A stretch of DNA of 25,273 nt from Clostridiales bacterium (lineage in GTDB: Bacteria > Bacillota > Clostridia > TANB77 > CAG-508), in contig DNVW01000002.1 in the NCBI GenBank assembly GCA_003507395.1, positions 1 through 25,273 on the forward strand. The letters run 5' to 3'. The position numbers and the translations under genes are program-made. This document shows, in pieces, positions 16,071 through 22,773 of this stretch. Position 1 is the stretch's first letter; the number at the start of each line of letters is the position of its first letter. The notes below the pieces were generated by a model, which was not told the DNA's origin, made no database searches, and saw only the letters and a list, made by a program, of their open reading frames with translations.

Positions 16071-16491
16071 TTTGTTCCTTCCTTATAATTCTATAATCAA
16101 AAGTTCCATCATCCTTTTTTTGAATTACAAAAGCAATAAAATTTGGATCATTGAAAGTTTTACTTAAAAAAGGATATTCTTTTTTAGTCATAGCTTTATA
16201 AGAATATTTATTTTTATCAGTAAAATAATCTTCACCAAACATTCTATATTTTTTCATCCAAGAACATAATCTTCTTTGTGGAGTTCTATCATCTAATATA
16301 TTCATATCAAAACCACCAGTTACAAAAATTTCTCTTGCAGTTTTTTCCGGATATAATGTTTTTTCTTTTACAGCCCAAAGTTTAAAACTATTTTTATAAA
16401 CAATATGACTTTTATTTCTAACAGATTCAACATTAGAGTTAAGTGATATTTTTTGCAATTCTTCATCATTATAAATTCTAATTTTATTCAT
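16051..16491 (-). CDS. IS3 OrfA-like helix-turn-helix protein in the mob operon
   Basis: 146 residues. The stretch at about 35-90 (FKLWAVKEKTLYPEKTAREI, FVTGGFDMNILDDRTPQRRL, CSWMKKYRMFGE) resembles the helix-turn-helix N-terminal part of IS3-family OrfA proteins. No DDE catalytic domain, no OrfB and no terminal inverted repeats of an insertion sequence are present, so this looks like a DNA-binding domain recruited for another use. It starts at ATG 16491 within the end of the 69-residue gene (overlap of eight bases, ATGAATAA) and ends 20 bases inside the MobC-like gene, so it is an integral member of the mob operon. It probably binds DNA at or near oriT. The family assignment is from memory of sequence patterns. 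Confidence 0.65.
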   Translation of the reverse strand: MNKIRIYNDEELQKISLNSNVESVRNKSHIVYKNSFKLWAVKEKTLYPEKTAREIFVTGGFDMNILDDRTPQRRLCSWMKKYRMFGEDYFTDKNKYSYKAMTKKEYPFLSKTFNDPNFIAFVIQKKDDGTFDYRIIRKEQNEKNNS

Positions 16492-16693
16492 TCATATCAC
16501 GATCCTTTTTTATCTTTTTATTTTGTTCTTCATAATATTTATCGAATTTTTCAATATAAGAATTATACCCAAGTTCAATCAGATAAGTTATCATCTTATT
16601 AAAACTAAAATTATTTTTTATTGCCAATAATTCTATTCTAGTTTTTAAATTATTATCAATTCTCAATGTAGTTCTTACTAAACTTTTTATCAA
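16484..16693 (-). CDS. Ribbon-helix-helix DNA-binding protein, first gene of the mob operon
   Basis: 69 residues. The N-terminal strand SLVRTTLRIDNNLKTRIELL and helices (AIKNNFSFNKMITYLIELGY) fit a ribbon-helix-helix (Arc/MetJ-like) fold; the C-terminal tail is charged. There is no early in-frame ATG; the start is TTG 16693, with AGGAG eight bases upstream. It is the first gene after the repeat region 16700-17017 and its promoter spacer consists of one of those repeats. A role as autoregulator and oriT-binding accessory protein is therefore likely, but is inferred. Confidence 0.75.
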   Translation of the reverse strand: MIKSLVRTTLRIDNNLKTRIELLAIKNNFSFNKMITYLIELGYNSYIEKFDKYYEEQNKKIKKDRDMNE

Positions 16694-16713
16694 CTTTTGT
16701 TCTCCTTTCTCAT

Positions 16714-16743
16714 TTTATAAGTAGCCACTTTCACTATTTTCAA
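16714..16743 (-). promoter_or_regulatory. mob operon promoter with a repeat as spacer
   Basis: On the minus strand TTGAAA (16738-16743) is followed after 18 bases by TATAAA (16714-16719); with TTATAA as the -10 the spacer is 17. The spacer is the repeat ATAGTGAAAGTGGCTACTT (16719-16737), so a protein binding that repeat would cover the promoter. The predicted start point falls at the ribosome binding site of the 69-residue gene, giving a very short leader. Confidence 0.55.
16719..16737 (+). repeat. Repeat A, left arm (19 bp)
   Basis: AAGTAGCCACTTTCACTAT on the plus strand. It is the perfect inverse of the copy at 16883-16901 and fills the space between the -35 and -10 boxes of the mob promoter. 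Confidence 0.85.
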
Positions 16744-16882
16744 GGTGTTTTTTTAATAAAAATATTGCATATTTTTAATGGGCATAAGAAGAACGACACC
16801 ATAAAACTAACTTTTCCTTATAAAACAAGGATAATTTAGTGGTGTCTTACTATTTTTGCACTTGCAAAAAAGACCACTTCTC

Positions 16883-16901
16883 ATAGTGAAAGTGGCTACT
16901 T
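16883..16901 (+). repeat. Repeat A, right arm (19 bp)
   Basis: ATAGTGAAAGTGGCTACTT on the plus strand, the inverse of 16719-16737. The core AAAGTGGCTAC occurs a third time at 16955-16965 in the same orientation (14 of 15 bases alike over 16955-16969). Confidence 0.85.
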
Positions 16902-16979
16902 CATATTAAAAACACCTTAATTTACAAGAATTTTTTTGACTACTATTTTATTTTAAAGTGGCTACCTCACAAAATTAAT

Positions 16980-17004
16980 ATCATAAAGAGTGCTTCCTTA
17001 TGAT
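16980..17004 (-). terminator. Weak hairpin after the wall hydrolase gene
   Basis: ATCATAA and TTATGAT (16980-16986 / 16998-17004) form a perfect 7-bp stem 13 bases after the hydrolase stop codon. On the minus strand it is followed by ATTAATTTTG, a poor T-tract, so termination would be weak; it may equally belong to the oriT structure. Confidence 0.35.
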
Positions 17005-17017
17005 TTTAAAAATAAGT

Positions 17018-17941
17018 TTATTGAATTATATATTCTTCATTAGAAAAATTATTTGCTGGTAATGTTGGTTCAAAACGAACATTAGGATTCTGCATAGTAA
17101 AATCTATAAACTTCATACCATCTATTTTTTCTCTGTTAAAATTTTCTACTTGATAATGAAGATGATTTCCTGTTGAATGTCCAGTTGTTCCTACACTAGC
17201 AACTTCAGTCCAATGAGTAACTTTATCTCCAACTTTTACCTTTGCACTATTTGGATAAAGATGAGCAAATACTACATAATATGTATCTTCATAATCTTCA
17301 TCACATTTTATTGTTATAAGATTTCCAATCTTATTTCCACTTTGATCGTACGGTATATTTTCATTTTGAGTGAATGTAACTTTTTCAACTGTACCATTAC
17401 AAACTGAATAAACTGGAGTCTGGGCTGGTACTGCCAAATCCCATCCACTATGAACATTACTTTCACCATAAATTATTCTTTGTTCATTAAAAAAACTTGT
17501 TACAGTAAAATCTTTATCTAGTGGAAGATTAAAATGTCCTGTGCTTACTATTAAATAATCTGAATTTTCTTCTATGTTATTTTCGGAGCAAGCAGTCATA
17601 TTTTTTACTCTTTGATCTTCACATACTTCATTAATTTCTTTAGCAGTTTTTTGTTCTTCATTCTGATTCATTTTATATAAAGCATCTAATGTTAAACTTG
17701 TATCTTCAAGATGAAAATATAAAAGTCTTTGTAATGGAACATAACCATCTTTTAAATATTTATTTACTGCATTTGTATAAGCATCAGCATATTCAGCATT
17801 ATCTTGTATTTTTTCTTTTGTGAGTTTTGCTCCAAAAAAATCAAACAACATTAATACACATATTAAAATTACCATAACAAATGCAATGGTTAAGATAGAA
17901 CTACCACCAATAACTTTTAGTATTATATTTTTCTTTTCCAT
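17018..17941 (-). CDS. Membrane-anchored M23 peptidoglycan hydrolase of the T4SS
   Basis: A lysostaphin-type endopeptidase that would open the cell wall for the conjugation channel (a VirB1-like role). There is an N-terminal membrane segment (about 13-34). A linker region (about 40-135) contains two Cys (CEDQRVKNMTAC). The M23 domain has zinc ligands His164 and Asp168 (HSGWDLAVP), catalytic His227 (FAHLYP), and HLHYQV with His262, all intact. The length of 307 residues is usual for such anchored enzymes. There is no good ribosome binding site: the start lies two bases after the preceding stop, so translation is probably coupled. It is the last gene of the T4SS operon, just before the oriT-like region. 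Related systems more often carry a CHAP or NlpC/P60 domain at this position. Confidence 0.88.
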   Translation of the reverse strand: MEKKNIILKVIGGSSILTIAFVMVILICVLMLFDFFGAKLTKEKIQDNAEYADAYTNAVNKYLKDGYVPLQRLLYFHLEDTSLTLDALYKMNQNEEQKTAKEINEVCEDQRVKNMTACSENNIEENSDYLIVSTGHFNLPLDKDFTVTSFFNEQRIIYGESNVHSGWDLAVPAQTPVYSVCNGTVEKVTFTQNENIPYDQSGNKIGNLITIKCDEDYEDTYYVVFAHLYPNSAKVKVGDKVTHWTEVASVGTTGHSTGNHLHYQVENFNREKIDGMKFIDFTMQNPNVRFEPTLPANNFSNEEYIIQ

Positions 17942-17943
17942 CT

Positions 17944-18126
17944 TTATTTATATTTATAGAAAAGAGAATAATAATATTTATTCCCTTTATCTATAATCTC
18001 CTTCAATACTTCACTTGGAATTAAATCTAATAAAAAATCCATAAATGATTCATTTGGATCTTCAAATTCATCAAGATACATTTTTTTAAACTTTTTTCTT
18101 AACTGCTTTAATCTTAATGTTTTCAT
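17944..18126 (-). CDS. Small hypothetical protein between virB4 and the wall hydrolase
   Basis: 60 residues: a basic N-terminus (MKTLRLKQLRKKFKKMY), an acidic centre (DEFEDPNESFMDFLLDLIPS) and a Tyr/Lys-rich end. There is no membrane segment. Its ribosome binding site GGGAG is part of the last codons of the virB4 gene, three bases separate the genes, and it ends two bases before the hydrolase start. The tight placement supports a real gene. Function unknown. Confidence 0.6.
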   Translation of the reverse strand: MKTLRLKQLRKKFKKMYLDEFEDPNESFMDFLLDLIPSEVLKEIIDKGNKYYYSLFYKYK

Positions 18127-18129
18127 TAT

Positions 18130-20631
18130 TTAACTTTCTCCCATCAATTCTAACTCTAAAGGCGTTGCTAAAATTTTTACTCTAATTCTATTTTTAGAAT
18201 TAATAGTAAGCAAAAATTCTCCCATTTCTGCTTGCATTAAAAATTCTTTTTGAGTATCTGTTAGTGGGTTTTGATAAAACAATTTCAAGTATGTTGTTAA
18301 GTCATCTTCTTTAAGCATTCCTACCAATTGATACTGACAATTGTTAAATATAGCTGTAGCACTTCTAACACTATCATCATCACCTAAAAAGTCGTGGATG
18401 CTCTGTGTTGCTGGAATAAATGCTCCATGATACTTTCTAATTCTACGAGCGATTTGTTCAAATGTTAAAAGAACTTCACTGTCAGTATTTTTTAAATACA
18501 AATGGAATTCATCAACTATTACTGCTATATTTTTAATTCTTTTTTTATCATTTTCTTTATCATTTATAATTTTATTTCTAACAATAATATTATTCAAATA
18601 AGTTAATAGATTTACTAACTGTGTTGTTATAATTCTTTTGTTTTTACTGTATAATAAATCCTTTACATTAAATGCAATTAAATTTGATTCTAGGTTTACT
18701 GAAGTATAACCATTAAATAGCATTGCATCAGTTCCAACCTTAAATCTATCTAATAATATTTCGAGTTTATCTACTATTTTTAATTGTTCTGGATTTGTAA
18801 TCATCTTACGATAATCTGGTAAGAAATTAATTAAATCAGTAAAAATAGGATAATCTGTATTTTCATATTTTTCTAAAGTAGATATTTTAGTATTCTTTGT
18901 TATACCAAATACTTTATACAATTTTTCTATCATATCAAGCATTACTACAACTTCACTTTCTTTTATTTCTTCAAAAGCACACTTAATAAATGTTTCAAGT
19001 GAACCTAAATGCTTTGCTAAAGGACAGTCTTCATAATTAATTGATTTAACATCACTATCTTCTTTTTCTTCTTTATCACTTGGAAGAAATCTAACTTGTA
19101 GTGGATTTATTATTCCACCACTTGCAGAATACATATCAATATATTCTCCTTTATTTTTCCTAATTAATTTTTCATATTCTCCTTCAGCATCAAATAAAAA
19201 ACATTTATTTCCACGATTAATTTCATTAATAATCATTTTCTTTAAAGTAAAACTTTTACCTCCTCCAGTTGATGCAATTATTGCTAAATTACTTGAAGGT
19301 CTTGTTGCATCTTTATGAAATAAATCAAATATTGTAGGCAATGCAGTATGTATATCTGATCCTATCATATACCCTGTTTCATCATTAAAATGTGTTATTG
19401 TCAAAGGGAATGATGCTGCTAATGTTAAGCTTGGAAGATAATTATGATAATCTTCAAAACCATTTTTAGTTATATCAAATGATTGCCAACCTTCCATTTG
19501 CCTCATACGAGGAGCATCTAATTTAATGTGAAAAACATCAGCGATTTTTTTTAGTTCTTTTATTTTTTCTTCTCTTTGTTTTTTATCACCATTAATTATA
19601 ATAATGAAATCTACTTCCTTTATTTTTTCATCACCGTTTTTAATTTGAGTCATTAATGCTTGAAAGTTTTCTCTTTCAGTATCCATTTGCGTTGCATCAG
19701 ACAATTTTCTAGTTGTACTTCTTTCTGATATTAAAAACTCATAATTACTATCAAGTCTTCTTACTAATTCTTCTGTAGGAATTGTATCTTTTATATGAAT
19801 GCAACACCTAGTATCTGGTACATTAAATAATTCTTCAAAGAACAATTCATCTATAAACGGTGGTATTCTTTTAATGGTTATAATTTGTATTTCTTCTTCA
19901 TCTGTTTTAATATATCCCATATTTTCTTGAACAAAAAAAGGAGTGATTAATTCAACCAAATCACTCCACATCAATTGTTCTATACTGGCAGTAGACATAT
20001 ATAAATTTACTAAAAATTGATATATTTCTAATTTATTTGTTATAGTTTTAACATTTAATCTAGGTGTCATATTATAGCAATGTATTTTTAATTCCTCTGA
20101 TATATGTTCTAATGCTTTATCATTATCATTTACTAATACAAAATAATATCTACTTGTTGTTGTTAAATCTTGCTCTTCTAATAATTCTAATCTATCATAT
20201 CTCTCTTTTAAAAATTCCACTTTTTCTTCTTCATTAGAATATTCCTCAATCAGTCTTGTATAATAATCCTTATTTGCATTAAGATCTATCTTATCATCTA
20301 GCTTATATATTCTTAAGTTCAAATCTTTCAGTTGATATAAATACTTTAATTGGTTAAAAAAATTATGTTTTTGAGTATTAGATGTCAAAGATAAATCTAT
20401 TGCATCTACAGAAAAGACTTTAGCATAACTATTATTACGAAGTTTTATAATTCCATTGTCATTTACAAACTCTGAATTGGTAAATGCTTGTGAATTTTTA
20501 TATTTGGAATTTAAAATACTTTTTGTTATATATTCATTTTTTATTTTATCTTTTTTTAAAATAAATTTTTCAATAGTTTTATGTTCTTTATCTTTTCTTT
20601 TCTGTTCTTTACTAACTTGATTCTTTTTCAA
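18130..20631 (-). CDS. virB4: VirB4/TraE-type T4SS ATPase
   Basis: The cytoplasmic ATPase that powers channel assembly and DNA transport. The N-terminal half (about 1-430) is the VirB4 docking domain. The ATPase domain has Walker A ASTGGGKSFTLKK near 455, Walker B IAVIVDEFHLYL near 705, and the motif GAFIPATQSIHDFLG near 740. At 833 residues the size is normal. The start is TTG 20631, which lies inside the end of the virB3-like gene (20-base overlap); no ATG is available nearby, and an AGGG site lies just upstream. It sits between the virB3-like gene and two genes for a small protein and the wall hydrolase. Confidence 0.94.
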   Translation of the reverse strand: MKKNQVSKEQKRKDKEHKTIEKFILKKDKIKNEYITKSILNSKYKNSQAFTNSEFVNDNGIIKLRNNSYAKVFSVDAIDLSLTSNTQKHNFFNQLKYLYQLKDLNLRIYKLDDKIDLNANKDYYTRLIEEYSNEEEKVEFLKERYDRLELLEEQDLTTTSRYYFVLVNDNDKALEHISEELKIHCYNMTPRLNVKTITNKLEIYQFLVNLYMSTASIEQLMWSDLVELITPFFVQENMGYIKTDEEEIQIITIKRIPPFIDELFFEELFNVPDTRCCIHIKDTIPTEELVRRLDSNYEFLISERSTTRKLSDATQMDTERENFQALMTQIKNGDEKIKEVDFIIIINGDKKQREEKIKELKKIADVFHIKLDAPRMRQMEGWQSFDITKNGFEDYHNYLPSLTLAASFPLTITHFNDETGYMIGSDIHTALPTIFDLFHKDATRPSSNLAIIASTGGGKSFTLKKMIINEINRGNKCFLFDAEGEYEKLIRKNKGEYIDMYSASGGIINPLQVRFLPSDKEEKEDSDVKSINYEDCPLAKHLGSLETFIKCAFEEIKESEVVVMLDMIEKLYKVFGITKNTKISTLEKYENTDYPIFTDLINFLPDYRKMITNPEQLKIVDKLEILLDRFKVGTDAMLFNGYTSVNLESNLIAFNVKDLLYSKNKRIITTQLVNLLTYLNNIIVRNKIINDKENDKKRIKNIAVIVDEFHLYLKNTDSEVLLTFEQIARRIRKYHGAFIPATQSIHDFLGDDDSVRSATAIFNNCQYQLVGMLKEDDLTTYLKLFYQNPLTDTQKEFLMQAEMGEFLLTINSKNRIRVKILATPLELELMGES

Positions 20632-20914
20632 ATTTATTCACCCTACCTTCCTTTTGATAAACAAATATTTTCTCTCTAAATAAAAATTTAAATATCAAGC
20701 CTACAACTTTATACAATCTATTTTTTTTACTGACATTAATAGGAAGTAAGCAAAATATTCCTATCATCAATCCTATTACTGATAATATTTTTAGTGACGT
20801 AAAACAAAACAGAATTATAAATAAAATTATCATTGGAAAAGCAATGATAATATCTGATATTTCTATTCCTTTAAAACCTAAATTTCTTTTAATTGATTTT
20901 AGTGTTATATACAT
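20612..20914 (-). CDS. VirB3/PrgI-like membrane protein
   Basis: 100 residues with two adjacent membrane segments (about 20-40 and 42-60, DIIIAFPMIILFIILF and ILSVIGLMIGIFCLLP) and a basic cytoplasmic tail containing LYKVVGLIFKFLFREK. Size, topology and position directly upstream of virB4 match the PrgI/VirB3 component, which works with VirB4 in the inner part of the channel. The ATG has a perfect AGGAGG four to five bases upstream. The identity is by topology and context more than by a diagnostic motif. Confidence 0.78.
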   Translation of the reverse strand: MYITLKSIKRNLGFKGIEISDIIIAFPMIILFIILFCFTSLKILSVIGLMIGIFCLLPINVSKKNRLYKVVGLIFKFLFREKIFVYQKEGRVNKFEKESS

Positions 20915-20923
20915 TTTTACCTC

Positions 20924-22306
20924 CTACATCATATTTTTTCTTCTTCTATAATAAGAAGCATTATAACTTGAGCGTGGCATTACTTTTCTTACTGCATCAT
21001 TCAAACTATTTGCTCCTGCATTAATAAAGGCATCACTTGCACTAAACTTATTTCCATCTGGTTTTCTATTCATCCTTTGACCTGTTGCATACATCTTACA
21101 TCCCATTGTTTGGGCAAATTGTTGCATTCTTGATGGTGTTTGTCCTTCACCAGTTGTTCCCATAGTTCCTAAAGCTATCCCTGCTTGTGATAGTATTTGT
21201 GAGCCAATTGCTTTTCCACCTTTCATCGCACTACCAGTTGCCACAAGTCCAGCACCTACTGTCGCTCCTGCTCCAATTGTTGCACCAATACCAGCCATTT
21301 TTCCATATCCCATTAAAGACATTAATTGCTCTCTACCACTTGCTGCACTTACATTAGCACCAATAAATCGATTTATAACCTGACTTCCTGTTAAAATAAA
21401 TGTCGCACATCCTAAATAAAGTAATGACTTTGTAGTTAAATTTAAAAAGTTATTAGTAAAGAAAATTGTTGCATTTATTTCTTGCATAACCATTACTGTT
21501 AGACTTACTATTAACATAACTACTGCACTTTGAAGTGCTAATGATACCAGTTGTTCTATTACTGCTCCTCTTCTTTGCTTATTGCATACACTTGTCGCAA
21601 ATACTATAGGAGAAATTGAAAACAAAAACAAAAACTCTATTTGCCTACGACCTAACATTATTCCAGCAAAAAACAAACTATAAAGGAAGAAACCTCCACT
21701 TATTACTGCCATTAGCCAATTAATATCATATTTATAGTCTTTTTTGTCTGACAATATCACTCTTGATTTTGTTACATATTTATCTAGATACAATTCATCA
21801 TTATCAAAAGAACCATCTTTAACTAAATCTTCTATACTCTTTTTTTCATCAAATTTATCACTATTTTTATAAGCATCTTTATAAGAAATAAACATAGTAA
21901 GCATATTATCACTCATTTTTGTATTATTACTACTTTCAAATATACTACCAGTATAATTAGAAAGTGTTATTGAAAAATTTGATACTTGAACAAATAAAAA
22001 TGTTGACATCATTATAAGTGTTCCACACTTAACTATTTCCATCATTATATTTTTAAATGTATTTTCTTCATCTGGATCTAAAAGTTTATTTACAAATTTC
22101 CAAATTATGAAAAGTGCAAATAAAGTTACTGCTATTGCCATAATTCCAGTATAGAAGTTTTTAAATGTTTGATTATTGGATAATGAATTAATTATATCAA
22201 AAGCATTTAATTTTTTTATTATTTCTAAAAGTCCATCTATTAAATCATATATAAAACTTATTATATACCAACCTAGACTTCTTAACAAATCAAAAACTTT
22301 TATCAT
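20924..22306 (-). CDS. VirB6/TrbL-like polytopic channel protein
   Basis: 460 residues with about six membrane segments (near 55-75, 93-112, 198-218, 228-243, 257-280 and 293-310). The Gly/Ala-rich region near 330-380 (GYGKMAGIGATIGAGATVGA) and a basic tail ending SYYRRRKNMM are typical of VirB6/TrbL proteins of Gram-positive elements. An extracytoplasmic loop, about 115-195, is acidic. It would form the membrane pore through which DNA passes. The ATG has only AGGT seven bases upstream. It lies 12 bases after the pilin-like gene and 9 bases before the VirB3-like gene. Confidence 0.85.
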   Translation of the reverse strand: MIKVFDLLRSLGWYIISFIYDLIDGLLEIIKKLNAFDIINSLSNNQTFKNFYTGIMAIAVTLFALFIIWKFVNKLLDPDEENTFKNIMMEIVKCGTLIMMSTFLFVQVSNFSITLSNYTGSIFESSNNTKMSDNMLTMFISYKDAYKNSDKFDEKKSIEDLVKDGSFDNDELYLDKYVTKSRVILSDKKDYKYDINWLMAVISGGFFLYSLFFAGIMLGRRQIEFLFLFSISPIVFATSVCNKQRRGAVIEQLVSLALQSAVVMLIVSLTVMVMQEINATIFFTNNFLNLTTKSLLYLGCATFILTGSQVINRFIGANVSAASGREQLMSLMGYGKMAGIGATIGAGATVGAGLVATGSAMKGGKAIGSQILSQAGIALGTMGTTGEGQTPSRMQQFAQTMGCKMYATGQRMNRKPDGNKFSASDAFINAGANSLNDAVRKVMPRSSYNASYYRRRKNMM

Positions 22307-22318
22307 ATATGTAACCTA

Positions 22319-22600
22319 CTATGTAAATAACCTAATTATGATATTAACTAATGATATTGCTAGAATAATTCCAAAAATCCCTAATAATGTTTGAACTATT
22401 CTTGTTTTTACTCTTGGCTTTTGATCTACATCTACAACAGCATACATTATAAAACTTATTACTAAGGCAATTCCTGCAAGTGCTATACCTACTGCCAATG
22501 CCCAATCGGTAATTTGTTTTATTACTTTTAATACAGTATCAACAGTGTATGTGCCACCTTCTAATTGACTAATTGCTAATACATTAAATAAATTTTTCAT
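22319..22600 (-). CDS. VirB2/TrbC-like pilin or small channel protein
   Basis: 93 residues with two membrane segments (about 33-53, WALAVGIALAGIALVISFIM, and 68-90, LLGIFGIILAISLVNIII) separated by a short basic loop (DQKPRVKTR). This is the layout of VirB2/TrbC and of the Maff2-type proteins that precede VirB6 in Gram-positive T4SS. The N-terminus could be a short leader, but no clear cleavage site is seen. ATG 22600 was chosen: AAGAAAGGG lies eight bases upstream, whereas the GTG at 22609 would start in that site. It is the first gene of the T4SS operon and follows a strong terminator-like leader that can also mask its ribosome binding site. Confidence 0.8.
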   Translation of the reverse strand: MKNLFNVLAISQLEGGTYTVDTVLKVIKQITDWALAVGIALAGIALVISFIMYAVVDVDQKPRVKTRIVQTLLGIFGIILAISLVNIIIRLFT

Positions 22601-22608
22601 TATAATCA

Positions 22609-22773
22609 CCCTTTCTTTAAACTATGTCAATAAAAAAAGAACTGTGTAATTATCAATAAACTTGATTAATAACTACACAGTTCCAAGAAAGGGAATGTTC
22701 TTTAAAAATAACACTACACCATATCTCAAATAGTGCAGTTATCAATCTAATTTTCAAAGAACTTCAGTTTATT
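22609..22773 (-). promoter_or_regulatory. Structured leader RNA of the T4SS operon
   Basis: On the minus strand three elements follow each other. The first is a long hairpin (22697-22762) with a 12-bp outer stem GTTCTTTGAAAA/TTTTTAAAGAAC and inner stems ATAA/TTAT and CACTA/TAGTG. The second is the segment CCCTTTCTT (22685-22693). The third is an intrinsic terminator (22632-22683). The pilin ribosome binding site AAGAAAGGG (22609-22617) is a perfect 9-bp complement of CCCTTTCTT. The leader therefore has the means for both transcription attenuation and ribosome-binding-site masking. It may also be a small RNA ending at the terminator. No known riboswitch class is recognised. Confidence 0.6.
22632..22683 (-). 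terminator. Strong terminator hairpin in front of the T4SS operon
   Basis: On the minus strand GAACTGTGTA and TACACAGTTC form a perfect 10-bp stem (22639-22648 / 22674-22683) that can be extended inwards, followed by seven T (22632-22638). The first T4SS start codon is only 31 bases further on. Confidence 0.85.

Larger units (their letters stand above)
16700..17017. other. Repeat-rich non-coding region, likely oriT
   Basis: 318 bases without a gene, between the wall hydrolase gene and the mob operon, where oriT normally lies. Contents: a perfect 19-bp inverted repeat (16719-16737 / 16883-16901), a perfect 11-bp inverted repeat interleaved with it (AAGGTGTTTTT 16742-16752 / AAAAACACCTT 16908-16918), and a 7-bp inverted repeat GACACCA/TGGTGTC (16795-16801 / 16840-16846) extendable by four pairs with a bulge. 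There is also a hairpin TTTTTGC-ACTT-GCAAAAA (16853-16870), a further direct copy AAAGTGGCTAC (16955-16965), and a hairpin at 16980-17004. The central stem is a good candidate for the relaxase hairpin, but no known nic consensus is recognised. Confidence 0.55.

Noticed and set aside
16700..17017. Remnant of an insertion sequence or MITE, because of the perfect 19-bp inverted repeat
   Set aside because: No transposase remnant and no target duplication is seen, the repeats are interleaved with a second pair and one arm is a promoter spacer; oriT/operator fits the position better. The alternative is not fully excluded.
22600..22630. TTGACA (minus strand, 22625-22630) followed by TATAAT as a promoter for the pilin gene
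   Set aside because: The spacer is 20 bases and the TATAAT overlaps the start codon itself, so a transcript from it could not carry the ribosome binding site of this gene.
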